Origin: Chloroflexota bacterium
GTDB lineage: Bacteria > Chloroflexota > Anaerolineae > Anaerolineales > UBA11579
Length of the DNA stretch: 6,583 nucleotides
Reading direction: 5' to 3'
Assembly: GCA_030610225.1 (NCBI GenBank)
Contig: JAUWSD010000069.1
Span: 1-6,583 of the forward strand
Each line of letters opens with the position of its first letter. The stretch's first letter is position 1. Both the position numbers and the translations under genes were made by a program. The notes beneath the pieces were generated by a model. That model worked only from the letters and a program-made list of their open reading frames with translations, was not told the origin of the DNA and searched no databases. Below, in pieces: positions 6,359 through 6,583 of the stretch.

Positions 6359-6583
6359 TTATTCTTCTTTTTCTTCCTCGGAGGCGGCTTCTTCTTCAGG
6401 AGCAGCTTCTTCGACTACTTCTTCTGCAGCTTCTTCAACTACTTCAGCAGCCTCTTCGACTACTTCTTCTGTAGCTTCTTCAACTACTTCAGCAGCCTCT
6501 TCAACGACTTCTTCTGCAGTTTCTTCGACTACTTCTTCTACAATTTCTTCAACTACTTCAGCGGCTTCTTCGACTACTTCAGC
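6359..6583 (-). CDS. rpsP: Probable ribosomal protein S16, acidic repetitive C-terminal tail only
   Basis: The frame enters from the right edge and ends with TAA at 6359-6361, leaving 74 visible residues. About half are Glu; the rest are mostly Val and Ala, with a single Lys. The pattern is eight units of seven or eight residues (AEVVEEA or AEEVVEEA types) followed by an irregular end, APEEEAASEEEKEE. None of the conserved S16 core is inside the window. The assignment rests on context: rpsP typically precedes khpA and rimM, and S16 proteins of several phyla carry Ala/Glu-rich C-terminal extensions. It ends 30 bases before khpA, so the genes are probably co-transcribed. A different protein with an acidic tail remains possible. 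Confidence 0.6.
   Translation of the reverse strand, partial: AEVVEEAAEVVEEIVEEVVEETAEEVVEEAAEVVEEATEEVVEEAAEVVEEAAEEVVEEAAPEEEAASEEEKEE
6404..6583 (-). repeat. In-frame tandem repeat of 21/24-bp units in the S16-like tail
   Basis: Eight degenerate units are seen. From the left edge of the array their lengths are 24, 21, 24, 21, 24, 24, 21 and 21 bases. On the plus strand they follow the pattern 'agcttcttcaactacttcagc', with 'cttctgc' endings in the 24-base form. All lengths are multiples of three, so the reading frame is kept. The paired 21+24 form gives a 45-bp (15-residue) higher-order period. The array continues past the window edge. Confidence 0.85.

Noticed and set aside
6250..6474. 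A Leu-rich plus-strand open frame of 74 codons
   Set aside because: Its Leu runs are the complement of the Glu-rich repeat tail read in another frame.
6404..6583. Regularly spaced repeats that could suggest a CRISPR array
   Set aside because: The units are directly adjacent with no unique spacers and all keep one reading frame, so this is a coding tandem repeat.
1..6583. Mobile element, phage, defence system, tRNA or riboswitch
   Set aside because: All coding space is occupied by housekeeping genes and one membrane protein; no transposase, terminal inverted repeats, tRNA cloverleaf or known riboswitch pattern could be seen.

Overview
The window looks like a chromosomal housekeeping segment from a bacterium of moderate G+C, most likely a member of the Chloroflexota (Anaerolineae-like). 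The main clue is a type I topoisomerase carrying an extra N-terminal four-cysteine finger that resembles DUF5679, which I associate with that phylum. The gene order S16 - KH protein - RimM fits but is less specific. The taxonomic call is an inference. Every gene I can support lies on the minus strand, so transcription runs from the right edge to the left edge.

Right block (about 6583 to 5499): the tail of a probable ribosomal protein S16 gene (rpsP) that enters from the right edge, a small KH-domain RNA-binding protein (khpA type), and the 16S processing factor rimM. They are tightly packed: about 30 bp between the first two and a 4-base ATGA overlap between the last two. This looks like one ribosome-assembly operon. 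The visible S16 tail is a strongly acidic Glu/Val/Ala tandem repeat, while RimM carries a basic N-terminal extension.

Middle block (about 5471 to 758): a promoter with a perfect TTGACA -35 box lies in the 3' spacer of rimM and drives dprA, a mannose-1-phosphate guanylyltransferase gene (manC type) and topA. dprA and manC overlap by 8 bases, and manC and topA are 31 bases apart, so the three are probably co-transcribed. The combination joins DNA uptake/recombination, sugar-nucleotide synthesis and DNA supercoiling, with no obvious shared pathway. The leader upstream of dprA holds a weak hairpin, a U7 run and a 12-codon open frame that touches an alternative dprA start.

Left block (757 to 1): a 178-bp spacer holds a perfect 13-bp inverted repeat, possibly the end of the topA transcript, followed by a good sigma70-type promoter. 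This promoter drives an unrecognised two-helix membrane protein gene that runs off the left edge.

No RNA genes, insertion sequences, CRISPR arrays or phage genes were seen, and no gene-free stretch exceeds about 180 bp. Non-ATG starts are frequent (TTG for topA, GTG for manC, probably GTG for khpA). I see no complete undescribed system here; the most unusual items are the S16 acidic repeat tail, the finger-topoisomerase fusion and the palindrome downstream of topA.
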